Source: TMED161 sp964532515 (lineage in GTDB: Bacteria > Fidelibacterota > Marinisomatia > SCGC-AAA003-L08 > D37C17). Taken from it: DNA of 19,405 nucleotides. The notes beneath the pieces are model-generated. The model made no database searches and had not been told where the DNA came from. It worked only from the letters and a program-made list of their open reading frames with translations. A program made the position numbers and the translations under genes. Positions 7,968 through 16,345 of this stretch are shown here, one piece after another; position 1 is the first letter of the stretch; the number at the start of each line of letters is the position of its first letter. Location of the stretch: assembly GCA_964532515.1 (NCBI GenBank), contig CAZHKH010000017.1, positions 1-19,405 of the forward strand, written 5' to 3'.

Positions 7968-10316
7968 TTACCTTTGAATTATTTTAAATTTACTTTTCAA
8001 ATCCTTTATAATTTTTTTCATTAAATCATCAACTTCATCATCCTTAAGAGTTCTTTCATTGGATGAAAATAATAATGAAATAGATAAACTGTGCTTATTG
8101 TCATCTATACTACTGTCAATATATAAATCAAATAAAGACACATCTTTTAGTAAGTTACCTCCAGAAGCATAAATCAGCTTAGATATCTCTTTATAGCTAA
8201 AATCTTTTGAAACTAAGATAGATATATCTCTTTCTATACTTGGAAATTGAGATGGCATTAAAATTGTGATTTTCTTGTTACTAAGTATATTATTTATTTC
8301 ATCTATATAGAGTTCTGAAAAGAAAACATTTGGATTATTTTTTAATAATTTTGAATCAATATCTTGAATAGTTGTTATGTAACCAATTTTCTTTTTGTTA
8401 TGAAGAATAGATAAGAGCTTATTATCATATTTAAAATCTATTAAAAGACCAAGTAAATTAAAGATATAGCTTATTTCACCTTTTACATCAAAAATATCAA
8501 ATACAGTTTTATCTTTCCAGTTTTTATTGCCTAAACAACACCATGATAAACCTAATACACTGTTTTGTATATATTTATTGGATCCTTTTACTTCAATTTT
8601 TTTATGAACTTCTCCTAGTTCAAATAATTTAAAGTTTTTGTTCCCATGATTCATATTAAATGAAACAGCTTTAATTAATCCTGGTATTATTGAATTTCTT
8701 AAATACTGCATATCAGAGCTTAGTGGATTATCTATTTCAACATCCATATTCTTTGAAAACAATGCAATCTCTTTTTCAGAAAGCAAGCTATTAGAATAAT
8801 GTTCGTTAAATCCATTCATTGATAGAATATTTGATAAGTTTTTATTTATTTTCTTTTTATCAGTAGACATCGCTGAAAAAGAAGAAGTAAGCGTATCTAT
8901 CGATGGAATATTATCATAGCCATAAACTCTAGCTACTTCCTCATATAAATCAACAGGCCTTTCTAAATCATTTCTATACCTAGGTATCAAACATTCAATT
9001 TTATTTTTATTTGTTTTAGTTTCTATAGAAAGCTTTTTAAGAATACTTGAAGCTTCTTTTGTATCTACATCAGTACCTAGTAATGCATTGCAATCATTTA
9101 TGGAAAAATTAATTTTATTTTTTTCTTTTTTAATAGGATAGATATCTATTAAATCCTGAGAGACTTCCCCTCCTCCAATCTCTTGAATTAGAGCAGACAA
9201 TGTTTCAAGAGAATAAATAACATTATCAATGTCTGTATCTCTTTCAAAACGTTTAGAAGCTTCTGTACTTAAATCTAATAGTTTTGCTCCTTTCCTAATT
9301 GTTACTGGATTAAAATATGCACTTTCTATTAATATGTCAGTTGTTGACTCTGTAACAGCAGATTCTTGAAGGCCCATAATACCAGCAATAGCAAGAGGTT
9401 TTTTAGAGTCACATATTAATAAATGATTTTTACTAATCTTTCGTTCAACGCCATCCAAACAAAGAAGTTTTTGATCTTTATTTGCTTTTTTAACAATAAT
9501 AGTTGAGTTATTTATCTTATTTAAATCAAAAGTATGCATTGGGTGCCCCAAATCAAATAATATATAGTTAGCCGCATCAACTATGTTATTTATACTTTTT
9601 TGACCAATTGATTCTATTTTTTCCTTAAGCCAATCAGGAGATGGAGCAACTTTAATACCTCTTATAACTCTTGCTGCATATCTAGGGCATTCAGTTTCAT
9701 CCATAATATCAATTTTTATATTTGAATTTTGATTAGAAAGGGAGAGTGTCCTTTTAGTTTTATTTATTTTCTTATTATCTAATATTGATACTTCTCGCGC
9801 CACACCTAAATGACTAAAGCAATCTCCTCTATTAGGGGTTAAATCAATATCCAATAAATCATTTTCAATTAAATTTTGAAAGGGTTGACCAATTTTGCAA
9901 GTTGAATCTAAAATCATTATTCCTTCATGATTATCGCTTATGCCTAATTCTTTTTCAGAGCAAATCATTCCATTGGATACAACGCCCCTTATTTTTGCCT
10001 TCTTTATTTGAAAGTTTCCATAATCAAGAGTTGAACCAGGCAACGCAACAGGAACTAAAATTCCAACTTTAACATTATTAGCACCACATACTATATTTTT
10101 TTTTGCATTACCAATATCAACAGAACATAGATTCAAATGATCAGAATTCTCAATTTTTGAAATAGATAAAATTTTACCTATAATAATATCAGAGTATGAA
10201 GTATTCGTTGTTTTGTATGTACATTCAAGACCAAGAGATGTGAGGCCATCCTCAAGCTCTTTGGGAGTTAGAGTATAATTAATGATATCTTTTAGCCAAT
10301 TAATTGATATTATCAT
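7968..10316 (-). CDS. pheT: Phenylalanine--tRNA ligase beta subunit
   Basis: The 782-residue beta chain of the cytoplasmic alpha2-beta2 phenylalanyl-tRNA synthetase. Domains in order are the EMAP-like tRNA-binding domain (about 40-150, with NSDHLNLCSVDIG and VSNGMICSEKELG), the B3/4 editing domain (about 205-375, with GHPMHTFDL and STEASKRFERD), the B5 domain (about 400-470, ending VARVYGYDNIP), the synthetase-like core (about 480-680, with LRNSIIPGLI and FKLFELGEV), and the C-terminal anticodon-binding FDX-ACB domain (about 690-782, with FPSIERDISILV). The length is standard and nothing is missing. The ATG overlaps the pheS TGA as ATGA, consistent with coupled synthesis of the two subunits. 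Confidence 0.98.
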   Translation of the reverse strand: MIISINWLKDIINYTLTPKELEDGLTSLGLECTYKTTNTSYSDIIIGKILSISKIENSDHLNLCSVDIGNAKKNIVCGANNVKVGILVPVALPGSTLDYGNFQIKKAKIRGVVSNGMICSEKELGISDNHEGIMILDSTCKIGQPFQNLIENDLLDIDLTPNRGDCFSHLGVAREVSILDNKKINKTKRTLSLSNQNSNIKIDIMDETECPRYAARVIRGIKVAPSPDWLKEKIESIGQKSINNIVDAANYILFDLGHPMHTFDLNKINNSTIIVKKANKDQKLLCLDGVERKISKNHLLICDSKKPLAIAGIMGLQESAVTESTTDILIESAYFNPVTIRKGAKLLDLSTEASKRFERDTDIDNVIYSLETLSALIQEIGGGEVSQDLIDIYPIKKEKNKINFSINDCNALLGTDVDTKEASSILKKLSIETKTNKNKIECLIPRYRNDLERPVDLYEEVARVYGYDNIPSIDTLTSSFSAMSTDKKKINKNLSNILSMNGFNEHYSNSLLSEKEIALFSKNMDVEIDNPLSSDMQYLRNSIIPGLIKAVSFNMNHGNKNFKLFELGEVHKKIEVKGSNKYIQNSVLGLSWCCLGNKNWKDKTVFDIFDVKGEISYIFNLLGLLIDFKYDNKLLSILHNKKKIGYITTIQDIDSKLLKNNPNVFFSELYIDEINNILSNKKITILMPSQFPSIERDISILVSKDFSYKEISKLIYASGGNLLKDVSLFDLYIDSSIDDNKHSLSISLLFSSNERTLKDDEVDDLMKKIIKDLKSKFKIIQR

Positions 10317-11326
10317 TTAAACTGTCCTAGGAATCGAGTGTCACCCTTATAAAATTCACGTATATCTTCCACTCCATATAGAAGCATTGCAATTCTTTCA
10401 ATCCCTACACCAAATGCATATCCATTGTATTTAGAAGAGTCATAATTAACATTTTTAAATACTTCAGGATCTACCATTCCGCAACCTAGTATCTCAAGCC
10501 ATCCAGTGCCTTTAGTTATTCTTTTATCTGCTTCAGAGTCAAGTCCCCAATAAACATCCATTTCAGCGCTAGGTTCAGTAAAGGGAAAATAGCTTGGCCT
10601 AAATCTAGTTTTAACATTACTTCCAAATAATTCTCTAGCAAAATAATTTAAAACAGATTTTAAATCAGAAAATGAAACATTTTTATCAACATACAATCCC
10701 TCTATCTGATGAAAAAGACAATAGCTTCTAACGCTAACATCCTCATTCCTATAAACTCTTCCTGGTGCAATTATTCTTATAGGGGGTTTGTTTTCCATCA
10801 TAAAATGTATCTGAGAGTTTGAAGTATGTGTTCTTAGCACATTCCCATCACTAATATAAAAGGTATCCTGCATATCTCTCGCAGGGTGATGTTTAGGTAT
10901 ATTAAGAGCTTCAAAATTATAAAAATCTGTATCAACCTCTGGGCCATAGGCTATAGAAAAACCAATTTTTTGAAATATATTCTCAATTAATGAGATTGTT
11001 TTAGTCAAAGGATGAATTGACCCAGCTGTAATTAACTTTCCAGGTATTGAGTAATCAATATTAGAGCTACTATCAGTCTCTACTGAAAACTTTTCTTTAG
11101 ATGATGATATTTGAGCAGAAATAAATTCTTTAAGATTGTTTAACTCATTACCAGCTGATGGACGGTCTGATGGGTCAAGGTCTCCCATTATAGAAAAAAG
11201 ATTCGCTACAAGACCTTTTCTAGATAAGAATTTATTATATAAAATATCTAGTTGTTCTATATTCTCTATAGCAGACAACTCAAGATTAAATTCTTTTTTA
11301 ACCTCTTCTATCTTTTGAATTAACAC
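10313..11326 (-). CDS. pheS: Phenylalanine--tRNA ligase alpha subunit
   Basis: The catalytic alpha chain that attaches phenylalanine to tRNA-Phe. The 337-residue protein has an N-terminal coiled-coil arm (about 1-85) and a class II synthetase core. Visible are RTHTSNSQ (165-172), motif 2 with FHQIEG (205-210), FPFTEPSAE (247-255), GCGMVDP (281-287) and motif 3 FGVGIERIAM (305-314). The start is GTG, nine bases after the rplT stop; the frame is closed by that same TAA, so no earlier start is possible beyond three codons. There is no strong ribosome site, so reinitiation after rplT is likely. It overlaps pheT by four bases. Confidence 0.98.
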   Translation of the reverse strand: MLIQKIEEVKKEFNLELSAIENIEQLDILYNKFLSRKGLVANLFSIMGDLDPSDRPSAGNELNNLKEFISAQISSSKEKFSVETDSSSNIDYSIPGKLITAGSIHPLTKTISLIENIFQKIGFSIAYGPEVDTDFYNFEALNIPKHHPARDMQDTFYISDGNVLRTHTSNSQIHFMMENKPPIRIIAPGRVYRNEDVSVRSYCLFHQIEGLYVDKNVSFSDLKSVLNYFARELFGSNVKTRFRPSYFPFTEPSAEMDVYWGLDSEADKRITKGTGWLEILGCGMVDPEVFKNVNYDSSKYNGYAFGVGIERIAMLLYGVEDIREFYKGDTRFLGQFK

Positions 11327-11335
11327 TTCGAAATC

Positions 11336-11680
11336 TTAAGAAAGGTTTTTAATCAAATCAGAAAATGACTCCGGCTCATGCACCGCCATATGTGCCAGTG
11401 ATTTTCTGTTAATTTCAATATTATTTTCCTTTAAAGAAGCAATAAACTTTGAATAGCTTAGACCGTGGATCCTAGCTGCAGCATTTATCCTGATTATCCA
11501 TAATCTTCTAAAGTCTCTTTTCTTTGCTCGTCTATCTCTATAGGAGTACTGTAATGCCTTTTGAACTGCATCTTTAGCTGTTCTATAGTTAGACTTTCTA
11601 GTTCCAAAGTAACCTTTGGCACTTTTTATTATTTTCTTGTGTTTTTGTTTTCTTGGTACTGTACTATTTGCTCTAGGCAT
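11336..11680 (-). CDS. rplT: 50S ribosomal protein L20
   Basis: A 114-residue basic ribosomal protein that binds 23S rRNA early in large-subunit assembly. It begins PRANSTVPRKQKHKKIIKSA and continues with GYFGTRKSNYRTAKDAV, RDRRAKKRDFRRLWI and INAAARIHGLSYSKF, all classic L20 blocks. The length is normal. The ATG has a clear AGGAGTG ribosome site and follows rpmI by ten bases. In several bacteria L20 represses this operon by binding the leader mRNA; I see no obvious L20-like fold in the leader here. Confidence 0.98.
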   Translation of the reverse strand: MPRANSTVPRKQKHKKIIKSAKGYFGTRKSNYRTAKDAVQKALQYSYRDRRAKKRDFRRLWIIRINAAARIHGLSYSKFIASLKENNIEINRKSLAHMAVHEPESFSDLIKNLS

Positions 11681-11690
11681 AAGTTCACTC

Positions 11691-11882
11691 CTATTGAATC
11701 ATTGTTTTTGTTCTTTTTTCCATTGCCTTACTTATCGTAGTAGCCTTACGGAGACGCCTCTTCCGTTTCGGACTCTTCTTTGTAGACAAGTGTCTGTTTC
11801 CAGACCTGTTATGTTTTACTTTGCCTGAGCCTGTTTTTGAAAAACGTTTAGCAGCACTCTTTTTTGTTTTCATTTTAGGCAT
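11691..11882 (-). CDS. rpmI: 50S ribosomal protein L35
   Basis: A 63-residue, very basic ribosomal protein. It starts PKMKTKKSAAKRFSKTGSGK and continues with KVKHNRSGNRHLSTKKSPKRKRRLR, the standard L35 signature with only slight length variation. It lies between infC and rplT, its usual position, with an AAGGGAG ribosome site just before the ATG and 20 bases after the infC stop codon. Confidence 0.97.
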   Translation of the reverse strand: MPKMKTKKSAAKRFSKTGSGKVKHNRSGNRHLSTKKSPKRKRRLRKATTISKAMEKRTKTMIQ

Positions 11883-11902
11883 CTTTACTCCCTTTTATCG
11901 TA

Positions 11903-12415
11903 TTAAATTGGAGATAATACTACAGAAATTCGTCTTCCTTCTGTAGATGGTTTTTTATCAATTTTTGATATATCTCCTAAACCTTCAATAACTTCTTTTA
12001 AAATAGTAATACCATCTTCCATTCTATGCATCTCTCTACCTCTGAACATTACAGTGACTTTTAACTTATCACCATTCAATAAAAACTTTTGTCCTTTTTT
12101 TAATTTAGTTATTAAATCATGTTGACCGATATTCGGTCTTACTCTAATCTCTTTTACATGAATAATATGTTGCTTTTTTTTATTTAATTTTTTTTGTCTT
12201 TGTTGCTCATATCTATATTTCCCATAATCAATCACTTTGCAAACTGGTGGATTTGAATCGGGATTGAGCTCTATTAAATCAAGATCTAAGGATGAGGCTC
12301 TTTCCAGTGCTTCATTGATAGATACAATCCCATATTGTTTTCCGTCATGATCTATCAATCGAACCTTAGATGCTTTAATATTTTCATTTAAAACAACTTC
12401 TTTTTTTTTCGAAAT
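11903..12415 (-). CDS. infC: Translation initiation factor IF-3, apparent AUU start
   Basis: IF-3 binds the 30S subunit, keeps it free of 50S and checks the start codon during initiation. The body shows the family blocks LIELNPDSNPPVCKVIDYGKY, the lysine-rich linker, KEIRVRPNIGQHDL and the C-terminal domain ending RRISVVLSP. A conventional reading would start at a TTG at 12358, giving 151 residues and cutting off the beginning of the N-domain. Read upstream in frame, codons give SKKKEVVLNENIKASKVRLI, the expected IF-3 N-terminus, beginning at an ATT codon at 12415-12413. An AAGGAG site stands nine bases before it. That gives 170 residues, the normal length. IF-3 genes in E. coli and many bacteria use AUU so that IF-3 represses its own translation, so the start is chosen on sequence and precedent. 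Confidence 0.95.
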   Translation of the reverse strand: MSKKKEVVLNENIKASKVRLIDHDGKQYGIVSINEALERASSLDLDLIELNPDSNPPVCKVIDYGKYRYEQQRQKKLNKKKQHIIHVKEIRVRPNIGQHDLITKLKKGQKFLLNGDKLKVTVMFRGREMHRMEDGITILKEVIEGLGDISKIDKKPSTEGRRISVVLSPI

Positions 12416-12424
12416 AAGTTTTAT

Positions 12425-12430
12425 CTCCTT
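12425..12430 (-). promoter_or_regulatory. Shine-Dalgarno site that fixes the infC AUU start
   Basis: The minus strand reads AAGGAG here, nine bases before the ATT codon at 12415-12413. No comparable site precedes the TTG at 12358, so this site is the main reason for choosing the longer infC reading. Confidence 0.8.
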
Positions 12431-12505
12431 TTCACTATAAATAGTATGTTTCTTTTAAGTCGAGTAATATAATAACTACTATACTAGATTAGCAAAGTAG
12501 AAAAA

Positions 12506-12534
12506 AATAAACTAATTATTTTTTTCAATGTCAA
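12506..12534 (-). promoter_or_regulatory. Candidate promoter before infC
   Basis: On the minus strand a perfect TTGACA hexamer (12534-12529) is followed 17 bases later by TTTATT (12511-12506), four of six matches to the usual -10. It lies directly after the tRNA-Val gene and about 90 bases before the infC start, where a separate promoter for the translation operon would be useful. A second -10-like hexamer, TATAGT, lies at 12483-12478 without a matching -35. The call rests on motif matching only. Confidence 0.3.
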
Positions 12535-12536
12535 CG

Positions 12537-12610
<74 letters not shown>

Positions 12611-12619
12611 TAAACTGTC

Positions 12620-15043
12620 TTATTCTTCATTTATTTTAGAAAAAATTAAAATTTTAGAAAACTCATCATAATCAAGCAGATGATTTACTGCTAAATAATA
12701 TTCATTATCTAAATATAAACTTGTTCTTACACTGCCCATATTATCCATTGATAATTTTGAATACTCTCGAAATATTCCATTAATAACCCAATCCATGTTT
12801 TCATCAATAAAAAAATATCTTTTCTTGTTCTTACTAATATAATTATCAAGCTGCTTAATTAATTTGTTGAATTTTTTATTCCTAAAGTATTCAGCAAATA
12901 GAGGTTCAGTGTCAAGTGAATCATTTTTAGAAAATTCAGGTAAATCAGAAAGTTCTTTTTTTAAATCATTAAGCTGCTTCTCTCCCTCTACCATATATTC
13001 AAATTCATAATGATCCACAAACTCTTTAAATTTATTCATAATTCTTTTCTTCTCTTTATCCATCTTAAAATGTTTTAGGATAAACTCTTTATCAATTTCA
13101 TTGAATCTAATATTATTATGGGGAGAAGTTACTTTATTGTAAAATAATTTTATATACCAATCAATAACTTGATTTTGACTATCCATCTTATCTTCTAAAG
13201 AATCTAGATTATTTAATATTGCATCCTTATGCTTATTAATATTTGCATAATCAATATCATAGAGATATTTATTGTAATCATCAAGTTTACTAATATCTAA
13301 ATCTGTAATGACTCCAAGTAGTCTTGATAAAATAGTAAATAATTCATACTTACCTATTTTCTTATTTGAATTACTTCCTTTGTAAAAAAATAAATTATTA
13401 TCAGTTAAATATTTTTTTAAAAGTACTGAAGGCCTATCATCTGTTTTAGAACTAAGGATATATTCTTTAACATCAATGCAGTATTCTATGATATCATCAT
13501 AATTTTTATTTGAAAAATTTTTAAAGACATCATGCTTATTTAGTTGATTGTAAATTTTATTTGCTTCATCTGTAAATCTAAGATTTAAATTTAATTCCAT
13601 CTTTTTTTTCTTATCATTGAGAATTTTATCAAGATAAGATAAATTTTCATCTTCTATTAGAATATCAATGGCAAAGGGATTTCCTAGATTTTCATAATCT
13701 TCTTGATATCTATCTTCTAAATACATTTTGTATAATAAAAATGCATTATCTGTAAGATAATTACCATATTCTGTTCCAAATAAAACAAATAATCTTTCAT
13801 TTAACCAAAGAGACTTTACAAAATTAGGCATATTATTTTTAGTAGTAACTATATCAGGTCTTATTCCTCCACCACCTTTTATTTTTCTTCCATTTGAAGA
13901 AAAGAATATAGAATCTTTTTCATTGAGGCCGTCAGTTAATGAGCCATCACCAAGATAATCAAATTTTTGAATTAATCTTCCGCTGGGTAGATAATATTTT
14001 GCAGTCGTAACCTTTAATTTCAAACTGTCATTAATTGATTTTGTAATTTGGACCAACCCTTTTCCAAATGAGTTTTGTCCTAAAATAACCGCCCTATCAA
14101 GATCCTGCATAACTCCAGAAACAATTTCACTAGCAGATGCAGACCTTTTGTTTTGCATTATAATAATTGGTATTGAGGAATCTATAATAGGGTTATTTTT
14201 AGAATAATAATTTCTAACTGATTCTCGACCTTTCCTAGTTAACATAGGATTCTCTAAATCTCTATCTAGGAGATAATCTAATATATTCGTTGCTTGTCTT
14301 AATAGCCCCCCACCATTAGATCTTAAATCAATTATCAATCCTTTCATATCAGAAGAGTTCATCTCTTCTAATGCTTCTTTAAAATAATTTGAAGTAAATT
14401 TTGAAAATTTATTGATTTTAATGTAGCCTATATTATTCTCATCTAATCCCCAATAGGGAATATCATTTATAGTTATACTTCCTCTTCTTAAGATGAACTC
14501 TTTTTTTGATTTCCCTGGACGTCTTAAAATTGTTAGTTTGACAGGTGTATCAACCTCACCTTTAAGTAACTTTATAGTATTTGACTTTCCTAGATTTACA
14601 ACGTTGGTCGTATCTATGGATAGAATCATATCTCCAGCCATTAACCCCTCAAAATACGATGGACTATCTTCATAAACTCTTGTAATGATTATAGTATCTC
14701 TTACTTCATCGATAGACATTCCTACTCCACCATATTTTCCTTTAGCTAGCATTTCATACCTCTCTTTAGAGGCACCTTTTAGTATTTTTGTATATGGATC
14801 AAGTGCACCCAGCATTCCATCAATACCTGATAATATAATTTTGGATTGGTCAATTGAATCAACATAGGAGCTATTTAGATTATTATAAACTTTATTAAAT
14901 ATTTCAAGATAGTCATTAGACTCAGAGTTTGTAGATTTATTCTTTATCTTCTGTTTAGAATTAGGTTTTTCTTGAGAAAAACTATTTTCAAAAAACAAAA
15001 ACATAGATATATAAACATATATAAAAACCTTTACTGTTTTCAT
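12620..15043 (-). CDS. Secreted S41-family (C-terminal processing) protease with long C-terminal extension
   Basis: An 807-residue exported serine protease of the CtpA/Tsp type. A signal peptide is visible at 1-23, with likely cleavage at SFS/Q. A PDZ domain follows (about 105-175, KYGGVGMS to LTILRRPG), then the S41 catalytic domain (about 200-405). By alignment with E. coli Tsp, the nucleophile is Ser303 in SASASEI and the base is Lys328 in SFGKGLVQ; GGGGIRPD (390-397) is the family's late glycine motif. The remaining 400 residues are a charged, apparently helical region that I cannot assign to a domain; ordinary Ctp proteases are about 400-550 residues. Such proteases trim or degrade periplasmic proteins. 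The ATG overlaps the tmk stop as ATGA, and tRNA-Val follows closely. Confidence 0.9.
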   Translation of the reverse strand: MKTVKVFIYVYISMFLFFENSFSQEKPNSKQKIKNKSTNSESNDYLEIFNKVYNNLNSSYVDSIDQSKIILSGIDGMLGALDPYTKILKGASKERYEMLAKGKYGGVGMSIDEVRDTIIITRVYEDSPSYFEGLMAGDMILSIDTTNVVNLGKSNTIKLLKGEVDTPVKLTILRRPGKSKKEFILRRGSITINDIPYWGLDENNIGYIKINKFSKFTSNYFKEALEEMNSSDMKGLIIDLRSNGGGLLRQATNILDYLLDRDLENPMLTRKGRESVRNYYSKNNPIIDSSIPIIIMQNKRSASASEIVSGVMQDLDRAVILGQNSFGKGLVQITKSINDSLKLKVTTAKYYLPSGRLIQKFDYLGDGSLTDGLNEKDSIFFSSNGRKIKGGGGIRPDIVTTKNNMPNFVKSLWLNERLFVLFGTEYGNYLTDNAFLLYKMYLEDRYQEDYENLGNPFAIDILIEDENLSYLDKILNDKKKKMELNLNLRFTDEANKIYNQLNKHDVFKNFSNKNYDDIIEYCIDVKEYILSSKTDDRPSVLLKKYLTDNNLFFYKGSNSNKKIGKYELFTILSRLLGVITDLDISKLDDYNKYLYDIDYANINKHKDAILNNLDSLEDKMDSQNQVIDWYIKLFYNKVTSPHNNIRFNEIDKEFILKHFKMDKEKKRIMNKFKEFVDHYEFEYMVEGEKQLNDLKKELSDLPEFSKNDSLDTEPLFAEYFRNKKFNKLIKQLDNYISKNKKRYFFIDENMDWVINGIFREYSKLSMDNMGSVRTSLYLDNEYYLAVNHLLDYDEFSKILIFSKINEE

Positions 15044-15651
15044 AAATCAAACTCCTTCTTGACTTTATTCCATATTAGTTTATGAATTTCATCAATACTT
15101 AATCTCCCATCAATAAGGAAATATCTTTCAGGTGATTTTTCTGCCAATGATCGATATCCATTAGATACCTTTTTAAAGAAAAAATCAGAATTGTCTTCCA
15201 TTCTATCTTTCTCAGTATTTCCTCTTGCTTTAGATTTATTCCATTCTATATCTAAAATAATTGTCAAGCGAGCTTTTAGTCCTTGTGTTACAAAAATATT
15301 ACATAAATTAATTAAATTTTCATCTAATCCTTTTCCAAATCCTTGATAAACAAGAGTACTATCAGCATAACGATCACAAACAACAAATTTATCATTATTT
15401 AACTCTTTTTTTATTCCACTTGATGTGTTTTGTGCCCTTGCTGCAAGAAACAACATTAGCTCTGATTCATCACAAATATCTATTTCTTTATCTAGAAGCA
15501 TATCTCTAATTTTTTCAGATAAGATATTACCTCCAGGTTCTCTGAAGGTAGTAAATGGTAATGATTTATCAGTGAATTTTTTCTCAAGTAATTTAATTTG
15601 AGTTGATTTTCCAGATGAGTCAACTCCTTCAAATACAATAAATTTATTCAC
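15040..15651 (-). CDS. tmk: Thymidylate kinase
   Basis: Phosphorylates dTMP to dTDP for DNA synthesis. The protein shows the P-loop EGVDSSGKST (8-17), REPGG (37-41), the DRY motif (93-95) within CDRYADSTLVYQG, and a lid-like arginine-rich segment around 142-151. The frame is open to an ATG at 15717, but family proteins begin right at the strand KFIVFEG. The GTG at 15651 gives 203 residues, the normal length, and has a very strong AAAGGAGGG site nine bases upstream. That start overlaps the end of rsmI by eight bases, so the ribosome site lies inside the last rsmI codons. The TGA overlaps the ATG of the protease gene. Confidence 0.95.
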   Translation of the reverse strand: MNKFIVFEGVDSSGKSTQIKLLEKKFTDKSLPFTTFREPGGNILSEKIRDMLLDKEIDICDESELMLFLAARAQNTSSGIKKELNNDKFVVCDRYADSTLVYQGFGKGLDENLINLCNIFVTQGLKARLTIILDIEWNKSKARGNTEKDRMEDNSDFFFKKVSNGYRSLAEKSPERYFLIDGRLSIDEIHKLIWNKVKKEFDL

Positions 15652-16345
15652 TTCTATAGCCCTCCTTTGCAATAATAATAACATATTCACCTTTAGGGCT
15701 ATCTTTAGTATCATCATCTATGAATGATTGCAGATCGCTATATACATATTCTTCAAATAATTTTGTCATTTCTCTACCAATAAAAACTTTTCTATTTCCT
15801 AGCACATGATATAAGTCGATTAAAGTTTTATTTAATCTGTAGGGTGATTCATACAATATTATACTACACTTCAATGATTGTAGTTCTTTTATTTTTTTAT
15901 TTCGCCCCTTCTTTTTAGGTAAAAACCCTAGAAAAAAGAAGCTATCAGATGGTAACCCAGATACGGAAAGTGCTGCTATGCTTGCTGTTGCCCCTGGAAC
16001 TGGAAAAACATTAATATCTAAATTATTCTCCTTAATATATGAAATCAATCTAAATCCAGGGTCACTAATACAAGGTGTGCCAGCATCAGATACAAGAGCA
16101 ATTTTAAAACTATTATTTAAATCATTAACAACTTTTGATATTTTATTTATTTCATTTTTTTCATTATAGCTAATCATTTTTGCTGAAATATTATATTTAT
16201 TAAATATCTTTTTTGTTATTCTTGTATCTTCGCATAAAATATAATCAACTGTTTTAAATATTTCTAAAGACCTTGAAGTTATATCTGTTAAGTTTCCTAT
16301 AGGAGTAGATACCACATAGAGGGTGCCAATATCTACTTTAGACAT
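15644..16345 (-). CDS. rsmI: 16S rRNA (cytidine(1402)-2'-O)-methyltransferase
   Basis: A tetrapyrrole-methylase-fold SAM enzyme that 2'-O-methylates C1402 of 16S rRNA, near the decoding centre. The 233-residue protein begins GTLYVVSTPIGNLTDITSR (7-25) and shows CEDTR (38-42), ALVSDAGTPCISDPGF (83-98), PVPGATASIAALSVSGLP (114-131), FLGFLPKKKGR and LYESPYRL, a pattern specific to RsmI rather than to cobalamin or siroheme methylases. It is shorter than the roughly 280-residue E. coli protein because it ends soon after the methylase fold. It overlaps the lysine aminotransferase gene by 13 bases at its start and tmk by eight at its end. Confidence 0.95.
   Translation of the reverse strand: MSKVDIGTLYVVSTPIGNLTDITSRSLEIFKTVDYILCEDTRITKKIFNKYNISAKMISYNEKNEINKISKVVNDLNNSFKIALVSDAGTPCISDPGFRLISYIKENNLDINVFPVPGATASIAALSVSGLPSDSFFFLGFLPKKKGRNKKIKELQSLKCSIILYESPYRLNKTLIDLYHVLGNRKVFIGREMTKLFEEYVYSDLQSFIDDDTKDSPKGEYVIIIAKEGYRSE
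15661..15666 (-). promoter_or_regulatory. Shine-Dalgarno site that fixes the tmk GTG start
   Basis: The minus strand reads AGGAGG here, within AAAGGAGGG, nine bases before the GTG at 15651-15649. It is one of the strongest ribosome sites in the window and decides against the in-frame ATG at 15717, which would add 22 residues not typical of the family. Confidence 0.8.

Noticed and set aside
11616..11828. A plus-strand open frame across the rplT-rpmI junction.
   Set aside because: It is antisense to two certain ribosomal protein genes, and its cysteine/leucine-rich product is what antisense of lysine/arginine-rich coding gives.
12416..12536. A structured L20- or IF-3-type regulatory leader upstream of infC.
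   Set aside because: I looked for stems or a terminator/antiterminator pair in these 121 bases and found only AT-rich sequence with no convincing long pairing.
15652..15717. An upstream ATG at 15717 would extend thymidylate kinase by 22 residues.
   Set aside because: The extra residues do not match the family, and they overlap rsmI coding sequence. The GTG at 15651 has a strong AAAGGAGGG site and gives the normal length.
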